From: Gammaproteobacteria bacterium | Lineage (GTDB): Bacteria > Pseudomonadota > Gammaproteobacteria > Nevskiales > Nevskiaceae | Direction: 5' to 3' | DNA: 64,000 bases | Assembly (NCBI GenBank): GCA_016182805.1 | Contig: JACPFV010000008.1 | Span: 1 to 64,000, forward strand | Part shown: positions 1 to 8,737 of the stretch, in pieces | Position numbering within the stretch: the stretch's first letter is position 1 | Layout of the letters: each line of letters begins with the position of its first letter | Notes under the pieces: model-generated | Databases searched by the model: none | Told to the model about the DNA's origin: nothing | The model's input: the letters and a program-made list of their open reading frames with translations, nothing else | Translations under genes and position numbers: made by a program

Positions 1-62
1 GCAAGAGCTGGCGCCTCAAGGAAGCGGCCGAGCGCGTTGCCAAGCAGGCGGCAACCGCGTAA
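1..62 (+). CDS. C-terminal end of a truncated (by window edge) transposition protein, possibly IstB
   Basis: Only the last 19 codons are in the window. They read KSWRLKEAAERVAKQAATA and end at TAA 60-62. The tail is basic and helical. It is followed directly by a pair of near-identical 15-bp repeats (87-101 and 112-126) of the kind found as multiple terminal repeats in IS21-family elements. On that basis the fragment is tentatively the end of the IS21 helper ATPase IstB. The peptide itself is too short to prove the family, so the assignment rests mostly on context. Confidence 0.35.
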   Translation, partial: KSWRLKEAAERVAKQAATA

Positions 63-86
63 TCATCCACCCGTCCCGCTGCGTCC

Positions 87-126
87 GGTGGACCAATTTG
101 ACCCGGCCACGGGTGGACCACTTTGA
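87..126. repeat. Tandem terminal repeats at an insertion-sequence end
   Basis: GGTGGACCAATTTGA at 87-101 and GGTGGACCACTTTGA at 112-126 differ at one base and are spaced 25 bp apart. Multiple direct repeats of this size near the end are typical of IS21-family insertion sequences. The exact outer end of the element cannot be set from one side only. Confidence 0.4.
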
Positions 127-145
127 GGTGGCCGCCAGGGGGAAC

Positions 146-398
146 GGTCGTCGGCGGCGGCGTCGGAAATGCAAGCCGCGACGTCCTGCTGGCGAGGCCG
201 ACCCGTCTTGCGTTCGACGCCGTCGAACTGGAAGTCAATTTGACCGGGATCGACAGCCATAGCCTGAACGAACCGCAAGCGCGTTTCGTCGTTCGGCTCT
301 ACGAATTCTGCAGCTAACCCGCCCCCCGCGGCTTGAACCGCGCCGGCACATCGGGCGCATAATGCCCCCGACAACAAGGCACATGGTTGGGGGAACCT
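146..398. other. Intergenic stretch between IS end and degV; no supported gene
   Basis: A 64-codon open frame (123-317, +) runs through this stretch, but it begins inside the IS-end repeats, has no visible ribosome-binding site and matches no family I recognise. It could be the disrupted tail of a gene cut by the insertion sequence. The last bases (389-395, GGGGGAA) form the ribosome-binding site of the next gene. Confidence 0.4.
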
Positions 399-1343
399 AT
401 GCGCATCGGAGTGGTGGCTGACGCCACCTGCGATCTGCCGCACGAGTACATCCAGAAGCACCGCATCCACATCCTGCCGATCGGCATCCGGCTGGGCGAG
501 GAACTGATGCTCGACGAGCGCGACCCGGAGGCCACGGCGCGCTTCTACTCCGAGCACCTCGACGCCAAGGGCCTGGACGCCGAAACCGTGCCGCCGACGC
601 CGGAGCAGATCCGCCAGCGCTTCCTCGACCGCATCGTGCTGGAACACGACTACGTGCTGGTCATCACCGTGACCTCCACGCGCAGCCCGATCTTCGAGCA
701 CGCGACCAAGGCCTCGTTCCAGATCCTCAACGACTACAAGGCGCCGCGCGCCAAGGCCGGCATCAACGTGCCGTTCTCGATGCGGGTGATGGACAGCCAG
801 ACCCTGTTCTCCGGCTCCGCCGTGCTGGCGGCCGAGGCGGTCAAGCTCGCCGCCCAGCAGCGCACGCCCAACGACATGCGCAAGCGCCTGGAGGAGGTGC
901 GCGACAACATCTGCGCCTACATGGTCCCCGGCGACCTGTTCTACATCCGCAACCGCGGCATGAAGAAGGGCGAGAAGAGCGTCGGCCTGCTGACCTACGC
1001 GATCGGCACCGCGCTGGACATCAAGCCGGTGATCCAGGCCTACCGCGGCGAGACCCAGCCGGTGGCCAAGGTGCGCCACTACGGCAGCGCGGTCGAGAAG
1101 ATGCTCAGGCACGTGGAGCGGCAGATCGAGGAAGGCCTGATCGCCAAGCACGTCTGCCTGAGCTACGGCGGCGACCTGGCCGAGGTGCCCAAGCTGCCCG
1201 GCTACGCCGCGCTGAGCCACAAGGCGCGCGGCGCCGGCGTGGATCTGCTGCTCGCGACCATGAGCGCCACCGCCGCGGTCAACGCCGGCGCCGGCTGCCT
1301 GGCGGTGGCGTACTCGGCGGAGCTGCGCGACTTCGCCGGTTAG
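399..1343 (+). CDS. DegV family protein (fatty-acid-binding)
   Basis: 314 aa. The N-terminus carries the DegV pattern: MRIGVVADATCDLP followed by a beta-alpha region with IHILPIGIRLG. A TSTRSPIFEHA segment (about residues 90-100) matches the conserved fatty-acid contact region, and a VMDSQTLFSGSA segment follows. DegV proteins bind a fatty acyl chain and deliver it for phosphorylation in some bacteria; a function outside FakA/FakB systems is not established. The ATG at 399 has a GGGGGAA ribosome-binding site 4-10 bases upstream, so it is preferred to an upstream in-frame TTG at 387. The stop codon overlaps that of the convergent transporter gene by 3 bases. Confidence 0.85.
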   Translation: MRIGVVADATCDLPHEYIQKHRIHILPIGIRLGEELMLDERDPEATARFYSEHLDAKGLDAETVPPTPEQIRQRFLDRIVLEHDYVLVITVTSTRSPIFEHATKASFQILNDYKAPRAKAGINVPFSMRVMDSQTLFSGSAVLAAEAVKLAAQQRTPNDMRKRLEEVRDNICAYMVPGDLFYIRNRGMKKGEKSVGLLTYAIGTALDIKPVIQAYRGETQPVAKVRHYGSAVEKMLRHVERQIEEGLIAKHVCLSYGGDLAEVPKLPGYAALSHKARGAGVDLLLATMSATAAVNAGAGCLAVAYSAELRDFAG

Positions 1344-2191
1344 CGCGCCTTGAGCGACTCGTACAGCGCCGCGCTCACGATCAGCGCGCCGCCCGCCAGC
1401 ACGTTCCAGTCCGCCGCCTCGTCGAGCAGCAGCCAGGCGAAAACGGTGGCGTAGAGCGGCATCAGCGAGTTGATCAGCCCCATGCTCTTGGCGGTCAGCG
1501 CCTTCAGGCCGGACACGAACAGCAGGTGCGGCGCGGCGGTGAAGACGGTCCCGAACAGCAGCAGCTTCCACCACAGGCCGCCGGCATCCAGCGGCACCCC
1601 CGGATTCAGCGTCGGCAGCAGCACCGCGCCGACGATCAGGAACTGCCAGCCCATCATGCTGTACGGCGAGTGGTCGCGCAGGTGGTGCCGGTACAGCACG
1701 TTGCGCAGCGCGTAGCAGAAGCCGGAGAACACGCTGAGCCAGGCCGCGCCCCAGGCGGCGCCGGCGTCCGGCCGCGCCACCAGCGCCACGCCGCCGAGCA
1801 CCAGCAGGCCGGCAACGAAATCGCCGCGCTGCAGGCGCGTCCGGCCGAACAGCGGCTCCAGCAGCACGGTGAGGATCGGGTAGGTGTAAAGGCAGACCAC
1901 CGCCAGCGCGACGCCCGCGGTCTGGATCGCCTGGTAGTAGGTCACCCAGTGCAGGCCCATCAGCAGGCCGCAGAGCGCGAGCCAGCCCGCCTCGGCGCGG
2001 CTGCGCAGGCGGAACGTGGCGCCGGTCGCGCGCGCGATGGCGATCAGTATCGCCGCCGCGATCAGCGAGCGGTACAGCACGATCTGGTCGGCGGGCAGCG
2101 GCAGGATGCGCGGGAACAGCGCGGTGCCGGCCAGCAGCAGCGAGCCCAGGTGCACCTGCGCGAGCGCCCAGCGCCGGGCGGACGGGTCCAT
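1340..2191 (-). CDS. EamA/DMT-family transporter
   Basis: 283 aa, strongly hydrophobic, about ten membrane segments arranged as two repeated EamA halves. Each half contains the typical short polar turn, for example YRSLIAAAILIAIAR near residue 45 and LRNVLYRHHLRDHSPY near residue 170. This drug/metabolite-transporter superfamily exports amino acids or metabolites from the cytoplasm; the substrate cannot be told. The start ATG at 2191 (MDPSARRW) lies 26 bp downstream of the purK stop on the same strand, so it may be the third gene of the purE-purK unit. It converges on degV with overlapping stop codons. Confidence 0.85.
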   Translation of the reverse strand: MDPSARRWALAQVHLGSLLLAGTALFPRILPLPADQIVLYRSLIAAAILIAIARATGATFRLRSRAEAGWLALCGLLMGLHWVTYYQAIQTAGVALAVVCLYTYPILTVLLEPLFGRTRLQRGDFVAGLLVLGGVALVARPDAGAAWGAAWLSVFSGFCYALRNVLYRHHLRDHSPYSMMGWQFLIVGAVLLPTLNPGVPLDAGGLWWKLLLFGTVFTAAPHLLFVSGLKALTAKSMGLINSLMPLYATVFAWLLLDEAADWNVLAGGALIVSAALYESLKAR

Positions 2192-2217
2192 GGATGGTGC
2201 GGTCGGCGCGCCGCGGC

Positions 2218-3309
2218 TCAGGCTTCGCTCGCCGCCACCAGCGCGTTCAGCCGGTCGAGCGCCGCGCGCAGCTCCGCCGCGCCGTCGGCGCACACCGTGG
2301 CGTGGCCGAGCTTGCGCGAGGGCTTGGGCGTCTTGCCGTACAGGTGCACGTGCACGCCGGGGATCTGCGCCATCGCGGCCAGCGCCGGCACGCCGCCGAT
2401 GAAGTTGACCATGGTGGAGTGGCCGCGCAGCGCGGTCGACCCCAGCGGCAGGCCGGTGATGGCGCGCAGGTGGTTTTCGAACTGCGAGCACACCGCGCCC
2501 TCGATGCTCCAGTGGCCGGAGTTGTGCACGCGCGGCGCGATCTCGTTGGCCAGCAGGCGGCCGCCGGAGACGAAGAACTCGAAGGCCAGCACGCCGACGT
2601 AATCCAGGCTCTCCACCACGCGCCGCGCGTAGTCCTCCCCCTCCCTCTGCAGCGGGTCGCCGCGCTGCGGAGTTGCGGTGCGGATGATGCCCTCGCGGTG
2701 CACGTTCTCCACCAGCGGGTAAAACGCCAGCTCGCCGCCGCGCGAGCGCACCGCCAGGCAGGACACCTCGCGCTCGAAGGGCACGAACGCTTCCAGGATC
2801 AGCGGCTGGCGGCCGAGCCGGTCCCAGGCCGGCGCAACGTCGTCGGGCGTGCGCAGCACCGCCTGGCCCTTGCCGTCGTAGCCCAGGCGCCGGGTCTTGA
2901 GCACCGCCGGCAGGCCGACGGTCTTGACCGCCAGCTCCAGCGCCTCGCGCGTGTTGACCGGCAGGTAACGCGGCACCGGAATGCCGAGCTGGTCGAACAG
3001 CTTCTTCTCGGACAGGCGGTCCTGCCCCGTGACCAGCGCCGCCTCGCCCGGCAGCAGCGGCTTGCGCTGGGACACGAACCGCGCGGCCGCGGCCGGCACG
3101 TTCTCGAACTCGTAGGTGACGACATCGCAGCGCCGGCACAGCTCCGCCAGCGCGGCCTCGTCGTCGTACGGCGCATGCAGATGATCGCCCAGCGGCGCGG
3201 CGCAGGCCTCCGGCGCCGGATCGAGGAACACAAAGTCGAAGTCGAGCGGATAGCCCGCCAAACCCAGCATGCGGCCGAGCTGGCCGGCGCCCAGGATCCC
3301 GATCTTCAC
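2218..3309 (-). CDS. purK: N5-carboxyaminoimidazole ribonucleotide synthase
   Basis: 363 aa, the usual length. PurK carboxylates AIR with bicarbonate and ATP in de novo purine synthesis. The N-terminal dinucleotide-like loop [15 protein letters not shown], the ATP-grasp core ([15 protein letters not shown] near residue 140) and the metal/ATP site [24 protein letters not shown] are all present. Its ATG overlaps the purE stop by 4 bp (ATGA), so translation is coupled and the two enzymes, which act consecutively, are made together. Confidence 0.97.
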   Translation of the reverse strand: MKIGILGAGQLGRMLGLAGYPLDFDFVFLDPAPEACAAPLGDHLHAPYDDEAALAELCRRCDVVTYEFENVPAAAARFVSQRKPLLPGEAALVTGQDRLSEKKLFDQLGIPVPRYLPVNTREALELAVKTVGLPAVLKTRRLGYDGKGQAVLRTPDDVAPAWDRLGRQPLILEAFVPFEREVSCLAVRSRGGELAFYPLVENVHREGIIRTATPQRGDPLQREGEDYARRVVESLDYVGVLAFEFFVSGGRLLANEIAPRVHNSGHWSIEGAVCSQFENHLRAITGLPLGSTALRGHSTMVNFIGGVPALAAMAQIPGVHVHLYGKTPKPSRKLGHATVCADGAAELRAALDRLNALVAASEA

Positions 3310-3806
3310 GGCAGCTGCGAGTCCTTGAGCACCCTGGCGGTCTGCTCGCTGCGGAACGCCTCCAGGGCCGCCGCGACGGTCTTGTCGTGCAGCGCCAGTA
3401 TGGAAGCGGCCAGCAGCGCGGCATTGATCGCGCCGGCCTTGCCGATCGCCAGCGTGCCGACCGGCACTCCGGCGGGCATCTGCACGATCGACAGCAGCGA
3501 GTCCACGCCGTTGAGCGGGTGCGACTGCACCGGCACGCCCAGCACCGGCAGCCGGGTCTTGGACGCCGCCATGCCCGGCAGGTGCGCGGCGCCGCCGGCG
3601 CCGGCGACGATGACCTGCAGCCCGCGCGCCTCGGCGCTGCCGGCGTACTCGAACAGCAGGTCGGGCGTGCGGTGCGCGGACACGACGCGCGCCTCGTAGG
3701 CGACGCCGAGCTGGTCGAGGGTCACGGCCGCATGCTGCAAGGTGTCCCAGTCGTTGCGGGACCCCATGATGATGCCGACGGCCGGCTTCACGGTGCTTTC
3801 AGCCAA
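3306..3806 (-). CDS. purE: N5-carboxyaminoimidazole ribonucleotide mutase
   Basis: 166 aa. Converts N5-CAIR to CAIR, the step after PurK. The active-site loops [45 protein letters not shown] and [14 protein letters not shown] are intact. The start appears to be TTG at 3806, supported by GGAGAG five bases upstream. That ribosome-binding site lies in a small hairpin (ACGCTC/GAGCGT arms, 3809-3825), which could lower initiation. The next in-frame GTG would remove only five residues. First gene of the purE-purK pair. Confidence 0.96.
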   Translation of the reverse strand: MAESTVKPAVGIIMGSRNDWDTLQHAAVTLDQLGVAYEARVVSAHRTPDLLFEYAGSAEARGLQVIVAGAGGAAHLPGMAASKTRLPVLGVPVQSHPLNGVDSLLSIVQMPAGVPVGTLAIGKAGAINAALLAASILALHDKTVAAALEAFRSEQTARVLKDSQLP

Positions 3807-3848
3807 GGACGCTCTCCGGGAGCGTGGGAAAGCGCCTGATTATTCCAT

Positions 3849-3875
3849 CGCCGGGGCTGGATTTCACCCCCGGCG
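3849..3875 (-). terminator. GC-rich inverted repeat downstream of the SIMPL gene
   Basis: CGCCGGGG (3849-3856) and CCCCGGCG (3868-3875) form an 8-bp stem around an 11-base loop just past the stop of the minus-strand SIMPL gene and before purE. There is no long T-run, so it is at best a weak or Rho-assisted terminator. The loop contains GGATTTCACCC, which recurs in the terminator at 53691. Confidence 0.45.
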
Positions 3876-3878
3876 GTC

Positions 3879-4601
3879 TCAGGGGGCCAAGTCGAACTCC
3901 ACCTGGACGTTCGCCGCATAGCGGATCTCGCCCAGGGCGATGCCCATCTCCTGGTTGCCGGAATCGAAAGCCTCGGCGCGCATCGCCATGGCTTTCATCG
4001 GTACCGGTGGCGGGCCGGCGTCGTGGCTGGCGATCTGGCGCGGCGCGCCGAGCTTGACGCCCAGGGTCTCGCACAGCGCCTGCGCCTTGGCGCGCGCGTC
4101 CTCCGCCGCCCGCGCCAGGGCCTGGCGCTGCAACTCCTTGGCGCGGCTCGACTCCAGCACCGGCGGGTTGACCTGGTTGACGCCGACGCGCGCGGCCTCC
4201 AGCAGGTAGTCGCCGAGTTGGTCCAGATTCGTCACCAGCAGCGCGATCTCGCGGCGCACGCGGTAGCCGACCAGCCGCTGGCGCCGCTCGCGCTCCTCCC
4301 ACTGGTACTCCGGCTGGACGCTCACGCCGGCGGTGCCGATGTGCTCCGGCTTCACGCCCAGGGCGCGTGCCGCGTCGAGGTAGGCGCGCACGATCTTGCC
4401 GACCTCGGCCTGCGCGACCTTCAGGTCCGGGCTCAGGCGGTCCACCGCCATGACCAGGCGCGCGCGGTCCGGCGCCGTCGTCACCTCGCCGTCCCCGCCG
4501 ACGGACACGGTGCGCGGAGGCGGCGGCGCCTCGTGCGCGGATGCGACCGAGGCCAGAAGCGTCAGGGCGCCGATAACGGCGAAGCCGATTTTGTGGTCCA
4601 T
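3879..4601 (-). CDS. Periplasmic SIMPL-domain (DUF541) protein
   Basis: 240 aa. An N-terminal signal peptide (MDHKIGFAVIGALTLLASVASA, cleavage likely after ASA) is followed by a SIMPL/DUF541 domain, recognisable by RTVSVGGDGEVTTAPDRARL and the C-terminal IRYAANVQVEFDL strand. Relatives are exported oligomeric proteins linked to oxidative stress and outer-membrane homeostasis; no enzymatic activity is established. The ATG at 4601 was chosen because it starts the signal peptide; the open frame continues upstream to 4775 without support. Divergent from sufT across a region with an 11-bp inverted repeat. Confidence 0.85.
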   Translation of the reverse strand: MDHKIGFAVIGALTLLASVASAHEAPPPPRTVSVGGDGEVTTAPDRARLVMAVDRLSPDLKVAQAEVGKIVRAYLDAARALGVKPEHIGTAGVSVQPEYQWEERERRQRLVGYRVRREIALLVTNLDQLGDYLLEAARVGVNQVNPPVLESSRAKELQRQALARAAEDARAKAQALCETLGVKLGAPRQIASHDAGPPPVPMKAMAMRAEAFDSGNQEMGIALGEIRYAANVQVEFDLAP

Positions 4602-4652
4602 GCCGTGCGCCGTCCGATGATGTCGAGAGGCTGGCCATGATGCAGGCTTTCG

Positions 4653-4697
4653 CGGCCGCACACCACGACTCACGCTTTTCAGGTGCGTGTGCGGCCG
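4653..4697. promoter_or_regulatory. 11-bp inverted repeat between divergent SIMPL and sufT genes
   Basis: CGGCCGCACAC (4653-4663) and GTGTGCGGCCG (4687-4697) are perfect reverse complements separated by 23 bases. They lie between two divergent start codons (4601 and 4748). This could be a regulator-binding site or a structured leader; nothing further is visible. Confidence 0.45.
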
Positions 4698-4747
4698 TCG
4701 GAGTTTAAGATGTTCAGCTTGGTAGCGATTCCCCCAATCCTCAGCAG

Positions 4748-5296
4748 ATGCACGGACCCCAGGAAACGGTCGCACTGACCCGCGACGTCATCGGAACCTT
4801 GATCCCGGCCGGCACCAAAGTCGAGTTGCCGGAAGGCGCCAGCGCGACCGTCACCCAGGCCCTGGGCGGCAGCTTCACCGTCATCGTGCAGGGCCACATG
4901 TTCCGCATCGAGGGCAAGGACGCCGACGCCCTGGGCAGGGAGATCGCCGCCGGACCGCAGGTCGCCGCCGACGCCAGCGACGCCGAACTGGAGAAGGCCG
5001 TCTGGGACCAGCTCCACACCTGCTTCGACCCGGAGATTCCGGTCGACATCGTGGAGCTGGGCCTGGTCTACGAAAGCAAGCTGGAACCTCTCCCCGACGG
5101 CAACCGCAAGGCCGTGATCCGCATGACGCTGACCGCGCCCGGCTGCGGCATGGGCGACATCCTGGTCGCCGACGTGCGCGACAAGGTCCTGCAGATCCCA
5201 AAGATCGCCGAGGCCGACGTGCAACTGGTGTTCGACCCGCCGTGGACCCGGGACATGATGTCGGAGGCCGCCAGGCTCCAAGTGGGCATGTACTGA
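4748..5296 (+). CDS. sufT: Fe-S cluster assembly protein SufT (DUF59/MIP18 family)
   Basis: 182 aa. The N-terminal half matches the SufT-specific extension ([21 protein letters not shown]). The C-terminal half is the DUF59/MIP18 domain with [17 protein letters not shown] and LTAPGCGMG; the conserved Cys of TAPGCGMG is present. Such proteins assist maturation or transfer of iron-sulfur clusters. Unusually, no other suf/isc genes are adjacent. The stop overlaps the apaG start (TGATG), so the two are probably co-expressed. Confidence 0.92.
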   Translation: MHGPQETVALTRDVIGTLIPAGTKVELPEGASATVTQALGGSFTVIVQGHMFRIEGKDADALGREIAAGPQVAADASDAELEKAVWDQLHTCFDPEIPVDIVELGLVYESKLEPLPDGNRKAVIRMTLTAPGCGMGDILVADVRDKVLQIPKIAEADVQLVFDPPWTRDMMSEAARLQVGMY

Positions 5297-5682
5297 TGTC
5301 GGACACCACGACGCGCGGGGTGCGCATCCAGGTGCGGCCGCAGTACGTGCCGGAGCAGTCGGACGCCGGCAACAGCCAGTACCTGTTCGCCTACCACGTC
5401 CGCATCACCAACCTCGGCGAGGACACCGTGCAGCTCCTGTCGCGCCACTGGGTCATCACCAACGGCCAGGGCAAGACCGAGGAAGTGCGCGGCCCCGGCG
5501 TGGTCGGCTACCAGCCCACGCTCAAGAGCGGCGAGACCTTCGAGTACACCAGCGCCTGCCCGCTGACGACGCCGGTGGGCACCATGCACGGCGAGTTCAA
5601 CATGGTGATTCCCGCCACCGGCGAGAAGTTCGACGCCGGGATCGCCCCCTTCCGCCTCGCCGTGCCCCGAGCCCTCAACTAG
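5296..5682 (+). CDS. apaG: ApaG domain protein
   Basis: 128 aa, full length. It is an all-beta protein with the ApaG signatures [37 protein letters not shown], and [17 protein letters not shown]. ApaG is linked to cobalt/magnesium tolerance, and the fold is also found in F-box proteins; its biochemical role is unclear. The start ATG at 5296 overlaps the sufT stop codon, and fbp follows 20 bp downstream, so sufT-apaG-fbp may be one transcript. Confidence 0.93.
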   Translation: MSDTTTRGVRIQVRPQYVPEQSDAGNSQYLFAYHVRITNLGEDTVQLLSRHWVITNGQGKTEEVRGPGVVGYQPTLKSGETFEYTSACPLTTPVGTMHGEFNMVIPATGEKFDAGIAPFRLAVPRALN

Positions 5683-5702
5683 AGCACGCCCGTCCCGCCG
5701 CC

Positions 5703-6707
5703 ATGAAATCCATCTCGCTGACCCGCTTCCTGATCGAAGAACAACGCCACCAGCATCACATCGGCGCCGACCTGCGCCTGCTGATCGAAGTGGTGGCGCG
5801 CGCCTGCAAGAGCATCTCCATCGCCATCGGCAAGGGCGCGCTCGACGGCGTCCTGGGCAACGCCGGCACCGACAACGTGCAGGGCGAGGCGCAGAAGAAG
5901 CTGGACGTGCTGTCCAACGAAATCCTGCTGGAAGCCAACGAATGGGGCGGCCACCTGGCCGGCCTGGCGTCCGAGGAGATGGACGGGCCGCACACGATCC
6001 CCACCGAGTACCCGCGCGGCGGCTACCTGCTGGTGTTCGACCCGCTGGACGGCTCCAGCAACATCGACGTCAACATCTCGGTCGGCACCATCTTCTCCGT
6101 GCTGCGCTGCCCCAACGGCATCAACGGCGACGAGGAACGCGCCTTCCTGCAACCCGGCGCGAAGCAGGTCGCTGCCGGCTACACCGTCTACGGGCCCAGC
6201 ACCACGCTGGTGCTCACGGTCGGCAGCGGCGTGCACATGTTCACGCTCGACCGCGAGGTCGGCAGCTTCGTGCTAACGCAGCGCGACGTGAAGATCCCGG
6301 CGGACACCAAGGAGTTCGCCATCAACATGTCCAACCAGCGCTTCTGGGAGGCCCCGGTGCATCGCTACATTTCCGAGTGTGTCGCCGGCAAGGAAGGCCC
6401 GCGCGGCAAGGACTTCAACATGCGCTGGGTCGCCTCCATGGTCGCCGACGTGCACCGCATCCTCACCCGCGGCGGCATCTTCATGTACCCGCTCGACAGC
6501 AAGACGAAGGACAAGGGCGGCAAGCTGCGCCTGCTGTATGAAGCCAATCCCATGAGCTTCATCGTCGAACAAGCCGGCGGCGCCGCCACCACCGGCCGCC
6601 AGCGGATTCTCGACGTGCCGCCGACCAGCCTGCACCAGCGGGTGCCGGTGATTCTCGGTTCGAAGAACGAGGTGGAGAGGGTGACCGCGTATCACGCGGG
6701 CACGTGA
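5703..6707 (+). CDS. fbp: Fructose-1,6-bisphosphatase class I
   Basis: 334 aa. Hydrolyses fructose 1,6-bisphosphate to fructose 6-phosphate in gluconeogenesis. The metal-binding core [20 protein letters not shown] (about residues 114-133) is intact, as are the upstream EEMDGPH acidic motif and the substrate-binding [11 protein letters not shown] segment. It follows apaG directly on the same strand. Confidence 0.97.
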   Translation: MKSISLTRFLIEEQRHQHHIGADLRLLIEVVARACKSISIAIGKGALDGVLGNAGTDNVQGEAQKKLDVLSNEILLEANEWGGHLAGLASEEMDGPHTIPTEYPRGGYLLVFDPLDGSSNIDVNISVGTIFSVLRCPNGINGDEERAFLQPGAKQVAAGYTVYGPSTTLVLTVGSGVHMFTLDREVGSFVLTQRDVKIPADTKEFAINMSNQRFWEAPVHRYISECVAGKEGPRGKDFNMRWVASMVADVHRILTRGGIFMYPLDSKTKDKGGKLRLLYEANPMSFIVEQAGGAATTGRQRILDVPPTSLHQRVPVILGSKNEVERVTAYHAGT

Positions 6708-6713
6708 CCGCCG

Positions 6714-7115
6714 CTACGGCGCGATGAGGCGGAGTTCCGGAAAGTAGCTGCGATATCGCGCCGCATCGCGGGTAAGCAGCGGCATCCCAACCAAGGCCGC
6801 GTGCGCACCGATGAAAAAATCCGGCAAAGGCGAACGCCGTGCGCCGCCGCGCTGGCGGTAGGCGAGAAACGCCTTGCCGGCAAGGAAGGCCGCCTCTCGG
6901 GGGATATCGAGCCACCGCAGGTCGGCCTTCTTCACCACTTCATCGAGCTGTCGGACCTGGACGAAACCGATGGATACCTCTGCATAAACCATCGCGTTGA
7001 GAAAAACCGGCCCGCGCTCCTGGGCATCCAGGAGCGAGTTGAAGGACCAGTCGTGCCATTGCGGGTCGCGTTCGACGATGTCCAGCAGGACGTTCGAATC
7101 CACCAGCGTTGCCAC
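6714..7115 (-). CDS. PIN-domain toxin, VapC-like
   Basis: 133 aa. A PIN nuclease fold: N-terminal acidic residue in ATLVDSNVLLDIVER, the central acidic region around MVYAEVS, and the C-terminal LPDFFIGAHAALVGMPLLTRDAARYR segment carrying the last catalytic Asp residues. VapC toxins cleave tRNA or rRNA and are neutralised by a partner antitoxin. Translation begins at GTG 7115, four bases after the stop of the AbrB-type antitoxin gene, a standard antitoxin-first operon. Confidence 0.88.
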   Translation of the reverse strand: MATLVDSNVLLDIVERDPQWHDWSFNSLLDAQERGPVFLNAMVYAEVSIGFVQVRQLDEVVKKADLRWLDIPREAAFLAGKAFLAYRQRGGARRSPLPDFFIGAHAALVGMPLLTRDAARYRSYFPELRLIAP

Positions 7116-7119
7116 CGTC

Positions 7120-7356
7120 TCAGTCCTCGCCGCGCGTCATCGCAAGTATCGCATCGGTGCTCATCCGAACCGTCGCGCTTCCGCTCACCGCGCGCAGCCG
7201 CCGGGCGTATTCCTCGCGGCTGGGGCGCTTTTGAACGGGCCGCAAATAGGCGCGACCGTCTTCCTGGATGAACTCGACCTGGGAGTATGGCTTGATGCCC
7301 AGCGCCTTGCGGATGGCAAGCGGTATGGTGACCTGACCTTTGGTGGTGACGCGCAT
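7120..7356 (-). CDS. AbrB/MazE-type antitoxin
   Basis: 78 aa. The N-terminal half is a swapped-hairpin AbrB DNA-binding domain (MRVTTKGQVTIPLAIRKALG), and the C-terminal tail should wrap the toxin. The ATG at 7356 is chosen because it starts the DNA-binding motif; the open frame runs further upstream into the promoter. A perfect 7-bp inverted repeat (7379-7397) lies 22 bp upstream and is the probable autoregulatory operator. Partner of the PIN toxin at 6714-7115. Confidence 0.88.
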   Translation of the reverse strand: MRVTTKGQVTIPLAIRKALGIKPYSQVEFIQEDGRAYLRPVQKRPSREEYARRLRAVSGSATVRMSTDAILAMTRGED

Positions 7357-7378
7357 GACGGTCCCAGGAAGCGATTGC

Positions 7379-7397
7379 GTAATACCAATAGTATTAC
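7379..7397 (-). promoter_or_regulatory. Palindromic operator upstream of the AbrB/PIN module
   Basis: GTAATAC (7379-7385), five spacer bases, then GTATTAC (7391-7397): perfect inverted arms in an otherwise GC-rich region, 22 bp upstream of the antitoxin start. AbrB-type antitoxins bind such AT-rich palindromes in their own promoters. Confidence 0.6.
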
Positions 7398-7403
7398 TGA
7401 TGA

Positions 7404-7508
7404 TCGTCCTGGACAAACTGCGGACGCGCGCGGTTCTGTGTAGCGACCATTCACGCATCGGCGGTTTGCCGATGTGAAGACATCTTTAACGATCCAGACC
7501 TCAAGTGA
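7404..7508 (+). pseudogene. Possible antitoxin remnant before the PIN gene
   Basis: An open frame without a good start ends RCEDIFNDPDLK and stops at TGA 7506-7508, overlapping the GTG start of the PIN toxin at 7505. An acidic, short C-terminus overlapping a toxin start is what an antitoxin end looks like. The upstream part is closed by a stop at 7401-7403 and lacks a recognisable DNA-binding domain, so if real it is the remaining tail of an antitoxin gene cut away by the neighbouring AbrB/PIN module. Confidence 0.25.
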
Positions 7509-7918
7509 AGGTCTGCCTCGATACGAACGTCGTCGTCAGCGCGTTCGCCACGCAGGGCGTCTGCAATCGGTTGCTCGAGTGGATCGTGACGGAGCGCGCC
7601 CTTTGTCTCACCACGTATGTCCTGGATGAGCTTCTGCAGAAGCTGAGTCGCAAGCTTCGATTCACGGACGATGAAGTCAAGACGGCACAGGCGCTCCTGA
7701 CTCCCTTTGTCGTCAATACGCCCGTCGGCGCCCATCCTGCCGTCCCGCGCGTTCGAGACGCCGATGACCGACCCGTCTTGGATCATGCGGCGGCAGTCAA
7801 GGCCGACTTCCTGATCACCGGCGACAAGGACTTGCTGGTTCTTGCCGGACAGTCACCCGTGCCGATTCTTTCTCCCCGCGATTTCTGGATGCGCTACTGC
7901 TGGCAGCCCGGGCAGTAG
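7505..7918 (+). CDS. PIN-domain toxin of a putative toxin-antitoxin system
   Basis: 137 aa, GTG start. It has the PIN_3/COG1569 layout: KVCLDTNVVVSAFATQG at the N-terminus, LDELLQKLSRK, and RDADDRPVLDHAAAVKADFLITGDKDLL with the catalytic acidic residues. It should be a metal-dependent RNase. No intact antitoxin precedes it; only a possible tail of one overlaps its start. Its last 25 bp overlap the convergent mutM gene. Confidence 0.85.
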   Translation: MKVCLDTNVVVSAFATQGVCNRLLEWIVTERALCLTTYVLDELLQKLSRKLRFTDDEVKTAQALLTPFVVNTPVGAHPAVPRVRDADDRPVLDHAAAVKADFLITGDKDLLVLAGQSPVPILSPRDFWMRYCWQPGQ

Positions 7919-8709
7919 AAGCTGGACCGCTGTCCGATCACCAATCGCTTGATCGCGGTGCCGCAGCGCAGGCAGGGCTCGCCGGCGCGGCCGTAGACGA
8001 ACAGCTTCTGCCGGAAGTAGCCCGGCGCGCCATCGGCGCCGGCGAAGTCGCGCAGCGTCGTGCCGCCCTGTGCCACCGCCTCGACCAGTACCTCGCGCAC
8101 GGCGGCGGCGAGCCGCGCGCAATCGGCGCGCGTGAGGCGGCCGGCGGCGCGGCCGGGGCGGATGCCGGCGCGGAACAGGGCTTCGGCGGCGTAGATGTTG
8201 CCGGCGCCGACCACGACGCGGCCGTCCATCAAAAAGTTCTTCACCGCGGCGCTGCGGCCGCGCGACAGCTCGAACAGGTACTCGCCGGAGAATTCGTCGG
8301 AGAACGGCTCGGGACCGAGGTTTTCCAGCAAGGGGTGGCTCGCTTGGCCGCGCGGCCACAGCAGCGCGGCGCCGAAACGGCGCGGGTCGTTCAGGCGCAG
8401 CAGGACGCCGCCGGACAGTCGCACGTCCAGATGGTCGTGCTTGCGCAGCGGATGTCCCGGCTCCAGCACCAGCAGCCGGCCGGACATGCCCAGGTGCAGG
8501 ATCAGCCGGTCTTCACCCAGATCCAGCAGCAGGTACTTCGCGCGCCGCTCGACCGAGCGTACGCGGCGGCCTTCCAGGCGCCGGGCGAAATCCGCGGGGA
8601 CCGGCCAGCGCAGGCGCCGCTCGCGCACCGTGACCTGTTCGATGGTGCGGCCGAGCACGTGCGGCTCGATGCCGCGGCGGACGGTCTCGACTTCCGGGAG
8701 TTCGGGCAT
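7894..8709 (-). CDS. mutM: Formamidopyrimidine-DNA glycosylase
   Basis: 271 aa. Removes 8-oxoguanine and other oxidised purines and nicks the abasic site. The catalytic N-terminal Pro2-Glu3 (MPELPEVETVRRG), the helix-two-turn-helix loop (VVVGAGNIYAAEALFRAGI) and the C-terminal zinc finger (CLRCGT ... YCPGCQQ) are all present. The ATG at 8709 gives the required Pro2, so longer frames upstream are wrong. Confidence 0.97.
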   Translation of the reverse strand: MPELPEVETVRRGIEPHVLGRTIEQVTVRERRLRWPVPADFARRLEGRRVRSVERRAKYLLLDLGEDRLILHLGMSGRLLVLEPGHPLRKHDHLDVRLSGGVLLRLNDPRRFGAALLWPRGQASHPLLENLGPEPFSDEFSGEYLFELSRGRSAAVKNFLMDGRVVVGAGNIYAAEALFRAGIRPGRAAGRLTRADCARLAAAVREVLVEAVAQGGTTLRDFAGADGAPGYFRQKLFVYGRAGEPCLRCGTAIKRLVIGQRSSFYCPGCQQ

Positions 8710-8737
8710 GGACGAAAGTTTGGCACGGCAGCGCCGC

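Noticed and set aside
123-317. 64-codon frame next to the IS end
   Set aside because: No ribosome-binding site and no recognised family; it begins inside the terminal repeats of the insertion sequence.
1340-3424. 694-codon frame spanning the transporter and purK
   Set aside because: Only the 3' part is the real transporter (start 2191); the rest is purK read in the wrong frame.
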